64,000 bases of DNA from Lucinisca nassula (Eukaryota; Mollusca; Bivalvia; Lucinida; Lucinidae): the NCBI GenBank assembly GCA_963580285.1, contig OY757010.1, positions 211,886,138 to 211,950,137 on the forward strand, read 5' to 3'. The notes under the pieces are model-generated. The model worked only from the letters and a program-made list of their open reading frames with translations. It searched no databases and was not told the origin of the DNA. Both the position numbers and the translations under genes were made by a program. Every line of letters starts with the position of its first letter. Position 1 is the stretch's first letter. Below are positions 30,901 through 43,300 of the stretch, in pieces.

Positions 30901-33900
30901 AACTCCGAGGTCAATATTCCGATTCTGCCCAAAATCGAACTTAACCGAGATTTTATGCCTGTCCTTATTATCTGCAAGAATGAAGTCGATCAGAAAAAAA
31001 TTGACGGAGCTAGAGTGATGACAAGCTTTTTCCTATGTTAAGTCTATGGGAGCTATATGTTGCCATGGTAACCAGAGTTCCACTCAGATCTGCATGAAAA
31101 CCTTATGCAGTCTTTCCACTTGCCCAATAATGTTACACATGAAATTTGATCAAAGTCGGCCAAGTAGTCTTCAAGATATACATTTTTGAAATTCACATTA
31201 ACCCTTATGCAAAAATGCACAAGGGCAGGTAACTCCTAAGTTTATGATCCGATTCTGCCAATTATCGAACTTGACCGAGATTTCATGGCTGTGCTGGTTA
31301 TCTGTAAGAATGAAGCCAATCCGAACAAAATTGAAGCAGCTAGAGTGATGACAACATTTTCCCCATGTTAAGTCGATAGGCAATTTTTCGGGCGCTCAAG
31401 GGGACGTAACTCTTGAGTGAATTATCTGATTCGGCCCAAAATCGAACTTGACCGAGATTTTATGCCTGTACTGGTTATCTGCAAGAATGAAGTTGATCAG
31501 AAAAAAATTAACGGAGCTAGAGTGATGACAAGCTTTTTCCTATGTGAAGTCTATGGGAGCTAGATGTTGCCATGGCAACCAGAGTTCCACTCAGATCTGC
31601 CTGAAAACCTAATGAAGCCTTTCCACTTGCCCAATAATGTGACACATGAAATTTGATCAAAGTTGGCCAAGTAGTCTTTAAGATATACATTTTTGAAATT
31701 CCCATTAACCCTAATGCAAAAACACACAAGGGCAGGTAACTCCTAAGTGAATGATCCGATTCTGCCAGTTATCGAACTTGACCGAGATTTCATGGCTGTG
31801 CTGCTTATCTGCAAGAATGAAGTCGATCAGAAAAAAATTGACGGAGCTAGAGTGATGACAACATTCTCCCTATGTTAAGTCAATAGGCAATTTTTTCAAC
31901 GCTCAAGGGCACGTAACTCCTGAGTGAATAATCCGATTCAGCCCAAAATCGAACTTGATCGAGATTTCATGCCTGTCCTCGTTATCTGCAAGAATGAAGT
32001 CGATCAGAAAAAAATTGACGGAGCTAGAGTGATGACAAGCTTTTTCCTATGTTAAGAACGCTCAAGGGCACGTAACTCCTGAGTGAATAATCCGATTCAG
32101 CCCAAAATCTAACTTGATCGAGATTTCATGCCTGTCCTCGTTATCTGCAAGAATGAAGTCGATCAGAAAAAAATTGACGGAGCTAGAGTGATGACAAACT
32201 TTTTCCTATGTTAAGTCTATGGGAGCTGTTTGTTGCCATGGCAACCAGAGTTCCAATCCGATCAGCCCGAAAACAGTATGCAGCCTTTCCCCCTACCTGA
32301 TAATGCTTCACATGAAATTTGATGAAGATTGGCCCACTGGTTCCGGAGATATACTTCTTTGAAAGTGTGGACGACGACGGACGACGGACGCCGGCTCGTG
32401 GTATACTAATACCTCACATGAGCCTTCGGCTCAGGTGAGCTAAAAATTCAAGTCGCTATCGTAGTCACAACATTTTCCCTATGTTAAGTCTATGGGCAAA
32501 TTTTTTGTCGCTCAAGGTCACGTAACTCCGAGGTCAATATTCCGATTCGGCCCAAAATCAAACTTAACCGGGATTTTATGCCTGTCCTCGTTACCTGCAA
32601 GTTTGAAGCTGATCTGAATAAAAATAAAGTTGCTATCGTGGTCACAACGTATTTTTTCATGCTCAAGGGCAGGTAACTCCAAGGCAAATAATCCGATTCG
32701 GCCCAAAATCGAACTTAACCCTGATTTTATGCCTGTCCTCGTTACCTGCAAGTTTGAAGCTGATCTGAAAAAAATTCAAGTCGCTATCGTAGTCACAACA
32801 TTTTCCCTATGTTTAGTCTATGGGCAAATTTTTTGTCGCTCAAGGTCACGTAACTCCGAGGTCAATATTCAGATTCTGCCCAAAATCGAACTTAACCGAG
32901 ATTTTATGCCTGTCCTTATTATCTGCAAGAATGAAGTCGATCAGAAAAAAATTGCCGGAGCTAGAGTGATGACAAGCTTTTTCCTATGTTAAGTCTATGG
33001 GAGCTATATGTTGCCATGGTAACCAGAGTTCCACTCAGATCTGCATGAAAACCTTATGCAGTCTTTCCACTTGCCCAATAATGTTACACATGAAATTTGA
33101 TCAAAGTCGGCCAAGTAGTCTTCAAGATATACATTTTTGAAATTCACATTAACCCTTATGCAAAAATGCACAAGGGCAGGTAACTCCTTAGTGTATGATC
33201 CGATTCTGCCAATTATTGAACTTGACCAAGATTTCATGGCTGTGCTGGTTATCTGTAAGAATGAAGCCAATCCCAACAAAATTGAAGCAGCTAGTGATGA
33301 CAACATTTTCCCCATGTTAAGTCGATAGGCAATTTTTCGGGCGCTCAAGGGGACGTAACTCTTGAGTGAATTATCTGATTCGGCCCAAAATCGAACTTGA
33401 CCGAGATTTTATACCTGTACTGGTTATCTGCAAGAATGAAGTCGATCAGAAAAAAATTGACGGAGCTAGAGTGATGACAAGGTTGCCATGGCAACCAGAG
33501 TTCCACTCAGATCTGCCTGAAAACCTAATGAAGCCTTTCCACTTGCCCAGTAATGCGACACATGAAATTTGATCAAAGTTGGCCAAGTAGTCTTTAAGAT
33601 ATACATTTTTGAAATTCCCATTAACCCTAATGCAAAAACACACAAGGGCAGGTAACTCCTAAGTGAATGATCCGATTCTGCCAGTTATCAAACTTGACCG
33701 AGATTTCATGGCTGTGCTGGTTATCTGCAAGAATAAAGCCAATCTGAAAATAATTGAAGCAGCTACGGTGATGACAACATTCTCCCCATGTTAAGTCAAA
33801 AGGCAATTTTTTCAACGCTCAAGGGCACGTAACTCCTGAGTGAATAATCCGATTCAGCCCAAAATCGAACTTGATCGAGATTTTATGCCTGTCCTCGTTA

Positions 33901-34362
33901 TCTGCAAGAATGAAGTCGATCAGAAAAAAATTGACGGAGCTAGAGTGATGACAAGCTTTTTCCTATGTTTTTTCAACGCTCAAGGGCACGTAACTCCTGA
34001 GTGAATAATCCGATTCAGCCCAAAATCGAACTTGATCGAGATTTCATGCCTGTCCTCGTTATCTGCAAGAATGAAGACAATCAGAAAAAAATTGACGGAG
34101 CTAGAGTGATGACAAACTTTTTCCTATGTTAAGTCTATGGGAGCTATTTGTTGCCATGGAAACCAGAGTTCCAATCCGATCAGCCCGAAAACAGTATGCA
34201 GCCTTTCCCCCTACCTGATAATGCTTCACATGAAATTTGATCAAGATTGGCCCACTGGTTCCGGAGATATACTTCTTTGAAAGTGTGGACGACGGACGAC
34301 GACGGACGCCGGCTCGTGGTATACTAATACCCCACATGAGCCTTCGGCTCAGGTGAGCTAAT
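27932..34362 (+). repeat. Composite pearl-like arrays with higher-order units
   Basis: Two ~150-165-bp monomer types alternate (one with CTATGGGCAAATTTTTTGTC, the other with TATTTTTTTATGCTCAAGGG), giving ~325-bp dimers that start near 28267, 28593, 29522, 29852, 30179, 30494 and 30823. From about 31000 related but more diverged monomers take over. Tails with an ACGG repeat and GAGCCTTCGGCTCAGGTGAGC close the array at about 32446 and again at 34362. Degraded internal tails with GTTGCCATGGYAAC lie at 31059, 31566, 33010 and 33482. Open frames here are monomer by-products on both strands. Confidence 0.75.
28906..29521 (+). mobile_element. Short pearl/HINE-like element C2, near-identical to C1
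   Basis: This is nearly identical to 27316-27931. The sequence after it (AATTCAAGTCGCTATTTCTG ... CCCTACGTT) also matches that after C1, so the pair probably arose by a ~1590-bp duplication. The upstream GATCTGAAA and downstream AATTCAAGTC recreate an uninterrupted array unit. Confidence 0.75.
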
Positions 34363-34389
34363 AAAGGTACACAGAAACGAGAATGGGTA

Positions 34390-34682
34390 TATCACGAAAA
34401 CACATCTATATAATTTTGAACCCTTGAACCCCACTTTTATACAGAAAAAACTTAGGTTTAGAGGGGTAAACCTTATTTTTCTTATTTCGTTATACTCTAA
34501 AATATAGATTGTGGGTACTCATTAGAACTACATCAATGAGGCGGTTCTAACGAGTACCCAGAATCTATATTTTGTGCAGAAATAAGAAAATAAGAAAAAT
34601 ATCACAATTTTTCATCTTGAAATTTTAGGTTTTTTTTGCAGTAAAGTTTACAATGTGTTTGTATAGGCGTGTTTTCATAATG
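34390..34682 (-). mobile_element. Palindromic MITE, P family type 2
   Basis: It runs from ATCACGAAAACACATCTAT to GTATAGGCGTGTTTTCATAA. The central hairpin CATTAGAACTACATCAATGA / GGCGGTTCTAACGAG has two mismatches. Confidence 0.7.
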
Positions 34683-35092
34683 ATGTAAAGTTTTTTACCG
34701 ACACGAAAACAATGAAATTCTGAATATAAATTCTCAGTTACATTATAAACAAACACAATAAGAACATTCTTTTAAACCTTAGAGCACCAAGGAAATTGTA
34801 TGAAAGATGACAATCCAACTTTTTTTTTTTTAATTACTTTTTTCCGAGATAATACAAGCTTGACATTATATGTGAATTGTCTGTCTGGCAGATGATTCAA
34901 ACTTAGTGGCAAGCATATTTTCTCTGAAAAATATGCATAAAAAGACGGAAAAAAAAATACACACACACAAAAAAATGTTTTTTTTTTTGTTAGTCTTGAT
35001 CTGAATTTTAAAGATTAAAATCTTTCTTCAGCAAACTCTCCCAGCTCAAAAACATATGGTGCTGGGCTTAACTGATGCTTCAAGGTTAACAC
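34683..35092. other. No gene recognised
   Basis: AT-rich stretch with long A or T runs (34820-34835, 34950-34990). No exon is supported. Confidence 0.3.
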
Positions 35093-35305
35093 TTAACCCT
35101 TGTCCTGCTAATCCCGGATATGCCTTATCTTTGAAACAATGTAGATCCAGATCAGATGGCTTCTGACGAAGCCATCTGATCAGGATCTACATTGTTTGCC
35201 ATTCAGATTGTGAATTTGTTGCAATAATTTGCATCAAGTAATCTGATTGGTTGATAATCGGTAGTGGGTGTGGCATATATGAATATTCAGCAGGACAAGG
35301 GTTAA
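35093..35305 (+). mobile_element. TTAA-flanked MITE, family 1
   Basis: TTAACCCTTGTCCTGCTAAT and CAGCAGGACAAGGGTTAA are complete termini with TTAA on both sides. The central dyad is intact apart from one GACGAAG change. Confidence 0.8.
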
Positions 35306-35554
35306 GACACGAGGGAAGATGTGACTGCATCTGACAATGTTGTCTGCTGCATCTTCTTGGAAAATTTTTAAACATTTTCTTGCATACAGGTAACCAATGT
35401 GTCCCTGATCAGATGACTCCTAGAAGAGCAGTCTGATCTGGGCCCACACTGCTACCAACTTACAATAACTTTCAAGGAAACCATAAACCAGCAGATGACA
35501 ATTTTTGTGATTGACATCTTGAAAGCTAAGGCTAAGACACAAAGTGCAACATAA

Positions 35555-38505
35555 CATTGCAGTGTTCAATCTAGGATTGGGGTTATGGGGCTTTTGTTCC
35601 CACAGACCTTGGAAAAGGGGGCCTTTTGGAACCTTAGGGGGCCCTTAGATTATCCTATATATAAATGCCAAACTCATCTTATGATAAAAATGGATACAAA
35701 CAAGTTAGACAACATCAAAAACATTTTTTTTAGAAATTTGTCCCATATATTTTCTTCATCTTTGCCAGTATAGAGCAGAAGGAAGAGCTTTGCATTTGTT
35801 TTATTTTGAACGTAATTCGATTAAGTTCATATCTAGCAAATAAAAACTCTAGAATATATACCGTCCGCTTCGGTATTTTCAATATTTCGTTCCAGTCTTT
35901 AATGTTAGCTACGATCTTTTGTACAGCATCAAGTATAGGAAAATAAAACATGGCTGCAAACGTGGTAAACAAATAAATTGATAAGTGCTTATAAAATCAT
36001 AACTGTAGCAGGTAAAACATATTTAGTTTTACTGTGACAGATTTGCACCAGACAGTCAAACATTGTGAGAAAATTGAAACAAGAGGCCCATGGGCCACTA
36101 TGCTCACCAGAGCTCAGGTGGGCACGGCCCAATGGCAGCCATGTATTTTAACATGATATCATTTTAATCTACCAAATGAACCCCCATGTCCAAATGAGCA
36201 CCCATGTGGACTCAGTATCTGAAACATTAGGCCTTTTATGAAGTAGAGGGGGTGGGGCATGGAGCCCTGGTTGGTATCACTAAATGCGTCTTATCATAAG
36301 GAACAAGAATATATATGGTTTAGCAGTGGGGATCTGTAGGGCCTCTTAAGTGGTGGAGGAGTTGGGGCATGCCCTGTTGATCCCAGGAAAGCCCAAGATT
36401 GTTGTCCCTAAATGTGTCTTATCATAAGGACCAAGTATATATATGGTTTAGGGGTGGGAATCTGAACGGTTTCTGAGATTTGAGGCCCTTTTATGAAGTG
36501 GAAAGGATAGGAATGGCCTCTGCGAACCCCCCTACAGTAGGTGTGCAAATAATAAGGAACAAGAACATACATGATTATGGGGTGGGGATTTGAATGGTTT
36601 CTGAAATATAAAGCCTTTTATGAAGTGGAAGGGCGGGGCACATTGCCTCAGCACAAAGTGACCCACAGGTTGGTGTGATTGAACGAGTCTTATCATAAGG
36701 AACAAGTATATGGTTTAGGGGTGGGGATCTGAACTATTTCTGAGATATATGGCTTTTAATGAAGTAAAGCGATGGGGCATGGCCTGGGCATGCCCTGGGG
36801 ACTCCCAAGCTGGTGTCACTGAATGCGTCTTATCATAAGGAAGATGAATATATATGGATTTAGGGTGGGGCTAAGAACAGTTTCTGAGACATAAGGCCTT
36901 TTTTGAAGTGGAAGGGGTGGGGCAAGGCCCCGGGAGACTCCCAGCTTGGTGTCAATGAATGTGTCTTATCATTAGGAACAAGAATATATATGGTTTAGGG
37001 GTAGCCATCTGTAGGGTTTCCCAGATATTGGGAGATTATGAAATGGAGGGGGTTGGGCATGGCCCCAGCACATGCCTGAGGACCCCCAGGTTGGTGTCAC
37101 TGAATGCGTCTTATCATAATGAACAAGAATATATATGGTTTAGGGGTGAGGATCTGAACAGTTTCTGAGATATATGGCCTTTTGTGAAGTGAAGGGGTGG
37201 GGCAAGGCCCCGGCGCATCCCTGAGGACCCCCAGGTTGGTGTCAATGAATGTGTCTTATCATAAGGATCAAGAATATATATGGTTTAGGGGTGGGGATCT
37301 GTAAGGTTTCCAAGATATTGGGCCTTTTTGGAAATGGAGGGGGTTGGGCATGGCCCCGGCGCATCCCAGGGACTCCCAGGTTGATGTCACTGAATGGGTC
37401 TTATCATAAGGAACAAGAATATATATGGTTTAGGGGTGGGGATCTGAATGGTTTCCAAGATATTGGGCCTTTTATTAAGTGGAGAGGGTGGGGCATGGCC
37501 TCGGCGCATCCCTGAGGACCCACAGGCTGGTGTCACTGAATGCGTCTTATCAATAGGAACAAGAATATATATGGTTTAGGGGTGGGGATCTGTAAGGTTT
37601 CCAAGATATTGGGCCTTTTATGAAATGGAGGGGGTTGGGCATGGCCCTGGCGCATCCCGGGGACTCCCAGGTTGATGTCACTGAATGGGTCTTATCATAA
37701 GGAACAAGAATATATGTGGTTTAGGGGTGGGGATCTGAATGGTTTCCAAGATATTGGGCCTTTTATTAAGTGGAGGGGGTGGGGCATGGCCTCGGCGCAT
37801 CCCTGAGGACCCACAGGCTGGTGTCACTGAATGCGTATTATCAATAGGAACAAGAATATATTATATGGTTTAGGGGTCGGGATCTGAATGGTTTCTGTGA
37901 TATATGGCCTTTTATGAAGTGGAGGGGGTGGGGCATGGCCCAGGCACAACCTGGGGAACCCTCAGGTTGGCATAAAAGCATATGGTTGAGAGGAGTTTAC
38001 TCAAGAAACATTTCTATAAAAGTTTTGTCAAAATATCTGCAATGACTTGGCAGTAAATGCCATTTTTCAATTTTCCCCATTATAAGTCTATGGAAACTCT
38101 AAGTTGCCATAGCAACCAAACTAATGAGCCAATTTTCATAAAAAAACACAAACTTTCAATCCCCCAGCCCAAGGATGCTACAGATAAAATTTGGGCTGAA
38201 TCGGTGCAGTGGCTTCAGAGAAGAAGATGTTTGAAAGTGTTGACGTCAGACGACGACAGACGACGACGACGACAACTACGACGACGCCGGACAACTGCCT
38301 ATCCTATAAGCTCCCCCGGAGCCTTCGGCTCTCGTGAGCTAAAAACAAAACAAAAAAAAACAACAACAAAAAAAAAAACTAGATTGAAAAGGTATAAACT
38401 TCAACTGTTGCGCCCGATGGGCCCATGGAATTATTTCTAGTGCACCATTCCTTTTAAAAGTGGGACCAGGGTGCAATGACACTGCCTAGATTGAACACTG
38501 CATTG
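35555..38505. mobile_element. Inverted-repeat-bounded element holding pearl-like element D
   Basis: ATTGCAGTGTTCAATCTAGG at 35556-35575 and CCTAGATTGAACACTGCATTG at 38485-38505 are inverted repeats with one mismatch in 21. Between them are unrecognised AT-rich sequence (a weak 80-codon minus-strand frame at 35730-35972) and element D. It may be a non-autonomous DNA transposon; no transposase and no clear target duplication were seen. Confidence 0.4.
36078..38345 (+). mobile_element. Pearl/HINE-like element D with ~145-bp core units
   Basis: The leader AACAAGAGGCCCATGGGCC forms a GGCCC/GGGCC hairpin. About 12 units of ~145 bp are marked by CTTATCATAAGGAACAAGAA and GGTTTAGGGGTGGGGATCTG, and they are unusually G-rich. 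The tail has GTTGCCATAGCAAC at 38103, a GACGACGAC microsatellite near 38245-38290, and a 3' hairpin GGAGCCTTCGGCTCTCGTGA with GCTAAAAA. Confidence 0.7.
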
Positions 38506-38579
38506 CATGAGCCAGTTATAAGATATACTTACATGTCACAGCTAAAGACATGAAACATGAGAGAAACTCTTAACAATAC

Positions 38580-38756
38580 TCAAACCCTTAAACTGCTGAA
38601 TATTTAATTATGCCACACCCCCAATGTATATCAACCAATCAGATTACTTGATGCAAATTATTGCGACAAATCCATAAACTGAATGACAATGAAGATCCTG
38701 ATCTTCATTGTTTGAAAGGTAAGACATATCCGGGTTCAGCAGGACAAGGGTTTTAA
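38580..38756 (-). mobile_element. TTAA-type MITE, family 1, degraded
   Basis: In inverted orientation it runs from CTGCTGAATATTTAATTATG to CAGCAGGACAAGGGTTTTAA. The dyad is reduced to GAAGATCCTGATCTTC. Confidence 0.6.
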
Positions 38757-39008
38757 GATGTCTGGAAAACTACATCTGAAAATGTCGTGTGCTTATGTCT
38801 GCTGATTCTTCTTGCAAACTTTTCAAACATATTTTTGCATACAGGTATACAAGCAGTGTAGACCCTGTTCAAACAGCTCCTTGAGGAGGGAGGAGTCTGG
38901 TCTTGGTCCACAATGTTTGCATAAATGACTTTTAAAGTAACCAGCAGACAACAAAGCAGACAACTATATACCCACATTGGCCAACCCTCTGGACTTTAAG
39001 TGTAATGA

Positions 39009-39313
39009 TTTGTTTGTTTGATTTCAGGTTAAACGTCCCAGTCAACACTGTATAGGTCATTTTAGAGACGTTGCTTCCAATTTTGTGGGAATTTTACCCG
39101 ACATTGAGATGAAAAGGCATCTCAAGCCCTGACCCCAATGAAACAAATATGGTTCACAAGCATGGACGGTCTGACTCGCACCGCTTTGCCTGGGCAGGCT
39201 TAGATCCTCTAAGCGGTTTACCAGTACTTGTGTGCGGTCGGTTTCAGCTCTGCGAGGAAGCATCATGCAGCCCATCTATTTCTTCAAGCCCCGATGGGCG
39301 GGGGGGCAGGATA
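39009..39313 (-). mobile_element. SINE-like retroposon (CAAA-tailed), with 11-bp target duplication
   Basis: AAGTGTAATGA occurs at 38998-39008 and 39314-39324. The element carries the family body with a G-rich start (GGGCGGGGGGGC on the plus strand near 39296). Confidence 0.8.
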
Positions 39314-39414
39314 AAGTGTAATGAAACCATGAAAGTAATTCGAGTGGTAAAGTGTATTGTTTAAGGACTACTTTGTGAAATCTTTGGTACTGCATAAAAA
39401 TATGAAATATGCTC

Positions 39415-39614
39415 TTAACTCTTATCATGCTGTTCACAACAACCCATATCTATGGCAACAGTGTAGATCCAGATCAGATGGCTTCTGAAGAAAACATCTG
39501 ATCAGGATCTACACTGTTTGGCATTCAGTTTATGAATTTGTAGCAATAAATTACATCAAGTAATTTGATTGGTTGATTGACAGAAATGGGTGTGACTTAC
39601 ATGAATATTCAGCA
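39415..39614 (+). mobile_element. TTAA-type MITE, family 1, right end lost
   Basis: TTAACTCTTATCATGCTG opens it and the dyad GATCAGATGGCTTCTGAAG / AACATCTGATCAGG follows. It reaches GAATATTCAGC and then diverges. Confidence 0.65.
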
Positions 39615-39736
39615 TATAGACATTTACTTAGTCTTACTTGCTGAAAAGAAGGTAAACGAAAAAAAAAAAAAAAAACATAATTGCAAGAATGTAGCCTGAA
39701 GAATAAAAATATTATAATGCACAGGGAATATCTAGG

Positions 39737-40389
39737 AACAAGAGAGCCCAGAGGACCCTAATTCACTCACCTGAGTGTCACTCTCTAGTACATTCTATAG
39801 GACTATGATTTCTCTTCATATGACTATGTATATATATATATATATAGAGGGCTAACTGGCCCTGTAGCGCTCACCTGTGTACCAGAAAATCATGAGTGAT
39901 GTTTAGAATACCCATCAAGGCATGAAGAAATAGATTGGGCTACATGGTGCTTCCACGCAGAGCTGGAACCAAACACATACCGGTACTAGAATTTGTTATT
40001 CTACAAAAACACAGATGTCTCCCCCATCTTGTGTGCAACACATCATCTAATGAAGATGAACATTTCTGCAAAGTAACTTTAAAAATGTTTATAGAGAAAT
40101 AAAAAAGTTATTGGCCGTACACAAAAAAGCCCTTTCTTTACCTTTGACCTCTAAGTATGGCCTTGACCTTTGAGGTACAAAGCATTGTCTCATGATGGTT
40201 AATATTTCTGCCAAGTAATTTCATAATCCATCAAAGAATAAGGAAGTTATTGACTTTCCCTTTTTTCACCTTTGACCTCTAGGTATGACCTTGACATTGG
40301 AGGTATGGACCTTGGTCTTGCACATGACTCATGGTTTAATGACGGTGAACATTTCTGCATGGTTACTTTATAAAGTCCATCCAGAAATA
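39737..40389 (+). mobile_element. Pearl-like leaders and first units of array E
   Basis: Two leader-like starts are seen: AACAAGAGAGCCCAGAGGAC at 39737 and GAGGGCTAACTGGCCCTGTA at 39846, the latter followed by GCGCTCACCTG. A SINE head fragment (GGGCTACATGGTGCTTCCAC) lies at 39934-39990. From about 40060 come two to three ~150-bp units with AAAGTTATTG and ACCTTTGACCTCTAAGTATG. The array is then cut by element F and resumes at 44346. Confidence 0.55.
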
Positions 40390-43300
40390 AACAAGAGGGC
40401 CCAGACGGCCCTGGTTCGCTCACCAGTGTGTCACTGACTCGAGTACATTCTATTTTTAGCTCTGGTAGCCATCTTGTTCATCAGCAGAGTGATTTTAGCT
40501 TATTTGGTAGAGAGTAACCTAGGCAACATTCCTGTGAAGTTTGAATCAAATTGGTCACATTTGAATTAAATTTACAATGTTTTTCTATTTTCAGCTCCGG
40601 TGGCCATTTTGTTCATCGGAGCGGGATCGTTTTAGCCTTTTTGGTAGAGGGTCATCTAAGCAACATTACTTTGAAGTTTGAATGAAATTGGCCCAAGGGT
40701 ACAGGAGGAATTGTCGTTTGAAGATTTGTTTTTATTTTTAGCTCTGGCAGCCATCTTGTTCATTGGAGTGGAATGAGTTTTAACTATTTTAGTAGGGAGT
40801 AACCTAGACAACATTCCTGTGAAGTTTTAAATCCAATTGGCCAAATGGCTTAGAAGGAGTTCGCATTTGAAGCAAATTAAAATGTTTTTCTATTTTTAGC
40901 TCTTTTGACCATTTGTTAATCGTTTATGCTATTTTCCTAGAGGGTCATCTACACAACATGGTTCAAAAGTTATAATAAAATAGGTCAAATGTCAAGGTAA
41001 AGTCACAGATCATTTTATGTATGAATAGGAAGCCCTTGTCACAAGGAACCTACATGCCAAATATGAAGGCTGTATCTCAAATGCTTCAAAAGTTGTGATT
41101 TGTTTGTTTGTTTGATTTGAGGTTTAACGTCACCGTCAACACTGTAAAGGTCATTTTGGAGACGTTGCTTCCAATTTTGTGGGACTTTTACCCGACATTG
41201 AAATGAAATGACATCTCAAGCCCTGTCGCCCAATGAAACTAATAGGGTTTATAAGCATGGACGATCCGACACACACCGATTTGCCTGGGCAGGCTTAGAT
41301 CCTCTAAGCGGATTACCAGTTCTCGTGTGTGGGTCGGATTCAGCTCTGCGTGGAAGCATCATGCAGCCCATATATGGGCAGGGCCATTCAAAAGTTATGA
41401 CAAAGTAGGTCAACAGTCAAGGGTTAAAAGTTTTGCATGGTTGAGAAAACCTTGTCACAAGGAACATACATGCCAAATATGAAGGCTCTATCTCATATGC
41501 TTCAAAAGTTATGACAAAATAACCTACTAATCTACTTTTTGATTTGACATGACCCATATTTCAACTTAACTGAGATATTGTCCAGATGATCATTCTGAGC
41601 AAGTTTTATGATGATTCGACTAAAACTGAGGCCTCTTAGAGTATTCAAAACATTTTTCTTTGATTTGACCTGCTGACCTACTTTTTGATCCGACATGACC
41701 CATATTCAAACTTGACCCAGATATTGTCAAGATGATCATTCTGAGCAAGTTTGATGATGATCAGACCAAAACTGGGGCCTCTAATGTGTTCACAAGGTTT
41801 TTCAACAATCTGACCTATTGACCTACTTACTGACCAGACATGACCAATATTCAAAATTAACCGAGATATTGTCAAATAATCATTTTGAGCAAGTTTGATA
41901 ATGATCTGACCAAAACTGTGGCCTCTAGTATGTTCAGAAGGTTTTTCTATGATTTGACCTACTGACCTACTTTTTGACCCGACAACACCCATATTCGAAT
42001 TTGACATAGATATTGTCAAGATGATCATTCTGGGTAAGTTTGATGATGATTGTACAAAAACTGTGGCCTCTAGTGTGTTCAGAGGATTTTTCTATGATTT
42101 GACCTACTGACCTACTTTTTGACCCAACATGACCCATATTCGAACTTGACCCAGATATTGTCAAGATGACCGAGATATTGTCAAGATGATCATTCTGGGT
42201 AAGTTTGATGATGATCGTACAAAAACTGTGGCCTCTAGTGTGTTCACAAGGTTTTCTATTTGACCTACTGACCTACTTTTTGACCTGACATGACCCATAT
42301 TCGACTTTGACAGAGATATTGTCAAGATGATCATTCTGAGCAAGGTTGATGATTATCCGACCAAAACTGGGGCCTCTAGTGTATTCACAAGGTTTTTCTA
42401 CGATTTGACCTACAGACCTACTTTTTGACCCGACAACACCCATATTCGAATTTGATTGAGATATTGTCAAGATGATCATTCTGGGCAAGTTTGATGATGA
42501 TCGTACAAAACCTGTGGCCTCTAGTGTGTTCAGAGGGTTTTTCTATGATTTGACCTACTGACCTACTTTTTGACCCAACAGGACCCATATTCGAACTTGG
42601 CCCAGATATTGTCAAGATGATCATTCTGGGCAAGTTTGATGATGATCAGACCAAATCTGTGGCCTCCAGTGTGTTCAAAAGGTTTTTCTATGATTTGACC
42701 TACTGACCTACTTTTTGACCCGACATGACCCGTATTCAAACTTGACCCAGATATTGTCAAGATGATCATTCTGGGGCAAGTTTGATGATGATCGAACCTA
42801 AACTGTGGCCTCTAGTGTGTTCAGAAGGTTTTTCTATGATAATGATTTGACCTACTGTACTATTTTTTGACCCGACATGACCGATATTCAAACTTGACAT
42901 AGATATTGTCAAGATTATCATTCTGAGCAAGTTTGATGATGATCGGACCAAAACTGTGGCCTCTATTGTGTTCACAAGGTTTTTCTCTGATTTGACCTAC
43001 TAACCTACTTTTTGACCCAACATGACCAATATTCGAACTTGAGCAAGACATTATCAAGATGATCATTCTGGGCAAGTTTGATGATGATTGGACGAAAACT
43101 GTTTTTCTATGATTTGACCAACTGACCTACTTTGTGACCCGACATGACCCATATTCGAAAGTGACCAAGATATTATCAAGATGATCATTCTGAGCAAGTT
43201 TGATGATGATCGGACCAAACCTGTGGCCTCTAGTGTGTTCAGAAGGTTTTTCTATGATTTGACCTACTGACCTACTTTGTGACCCGACAACACCCATATT

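Noticed and set aside
35730..35972. 80-codon minus-strand frame starting after GTTTGCAGCC
   Set aside because: No domain, no clear splice donor and strongly AT-driven composition; kept only as a note inside the 35555-38505 element.
38057..38440. 127-codon frame with an arginine/lysine-rich end
   Set aside because: It is the tail of element D, where the ACG microsatellite reads as arginine and the A-runs as lysine.
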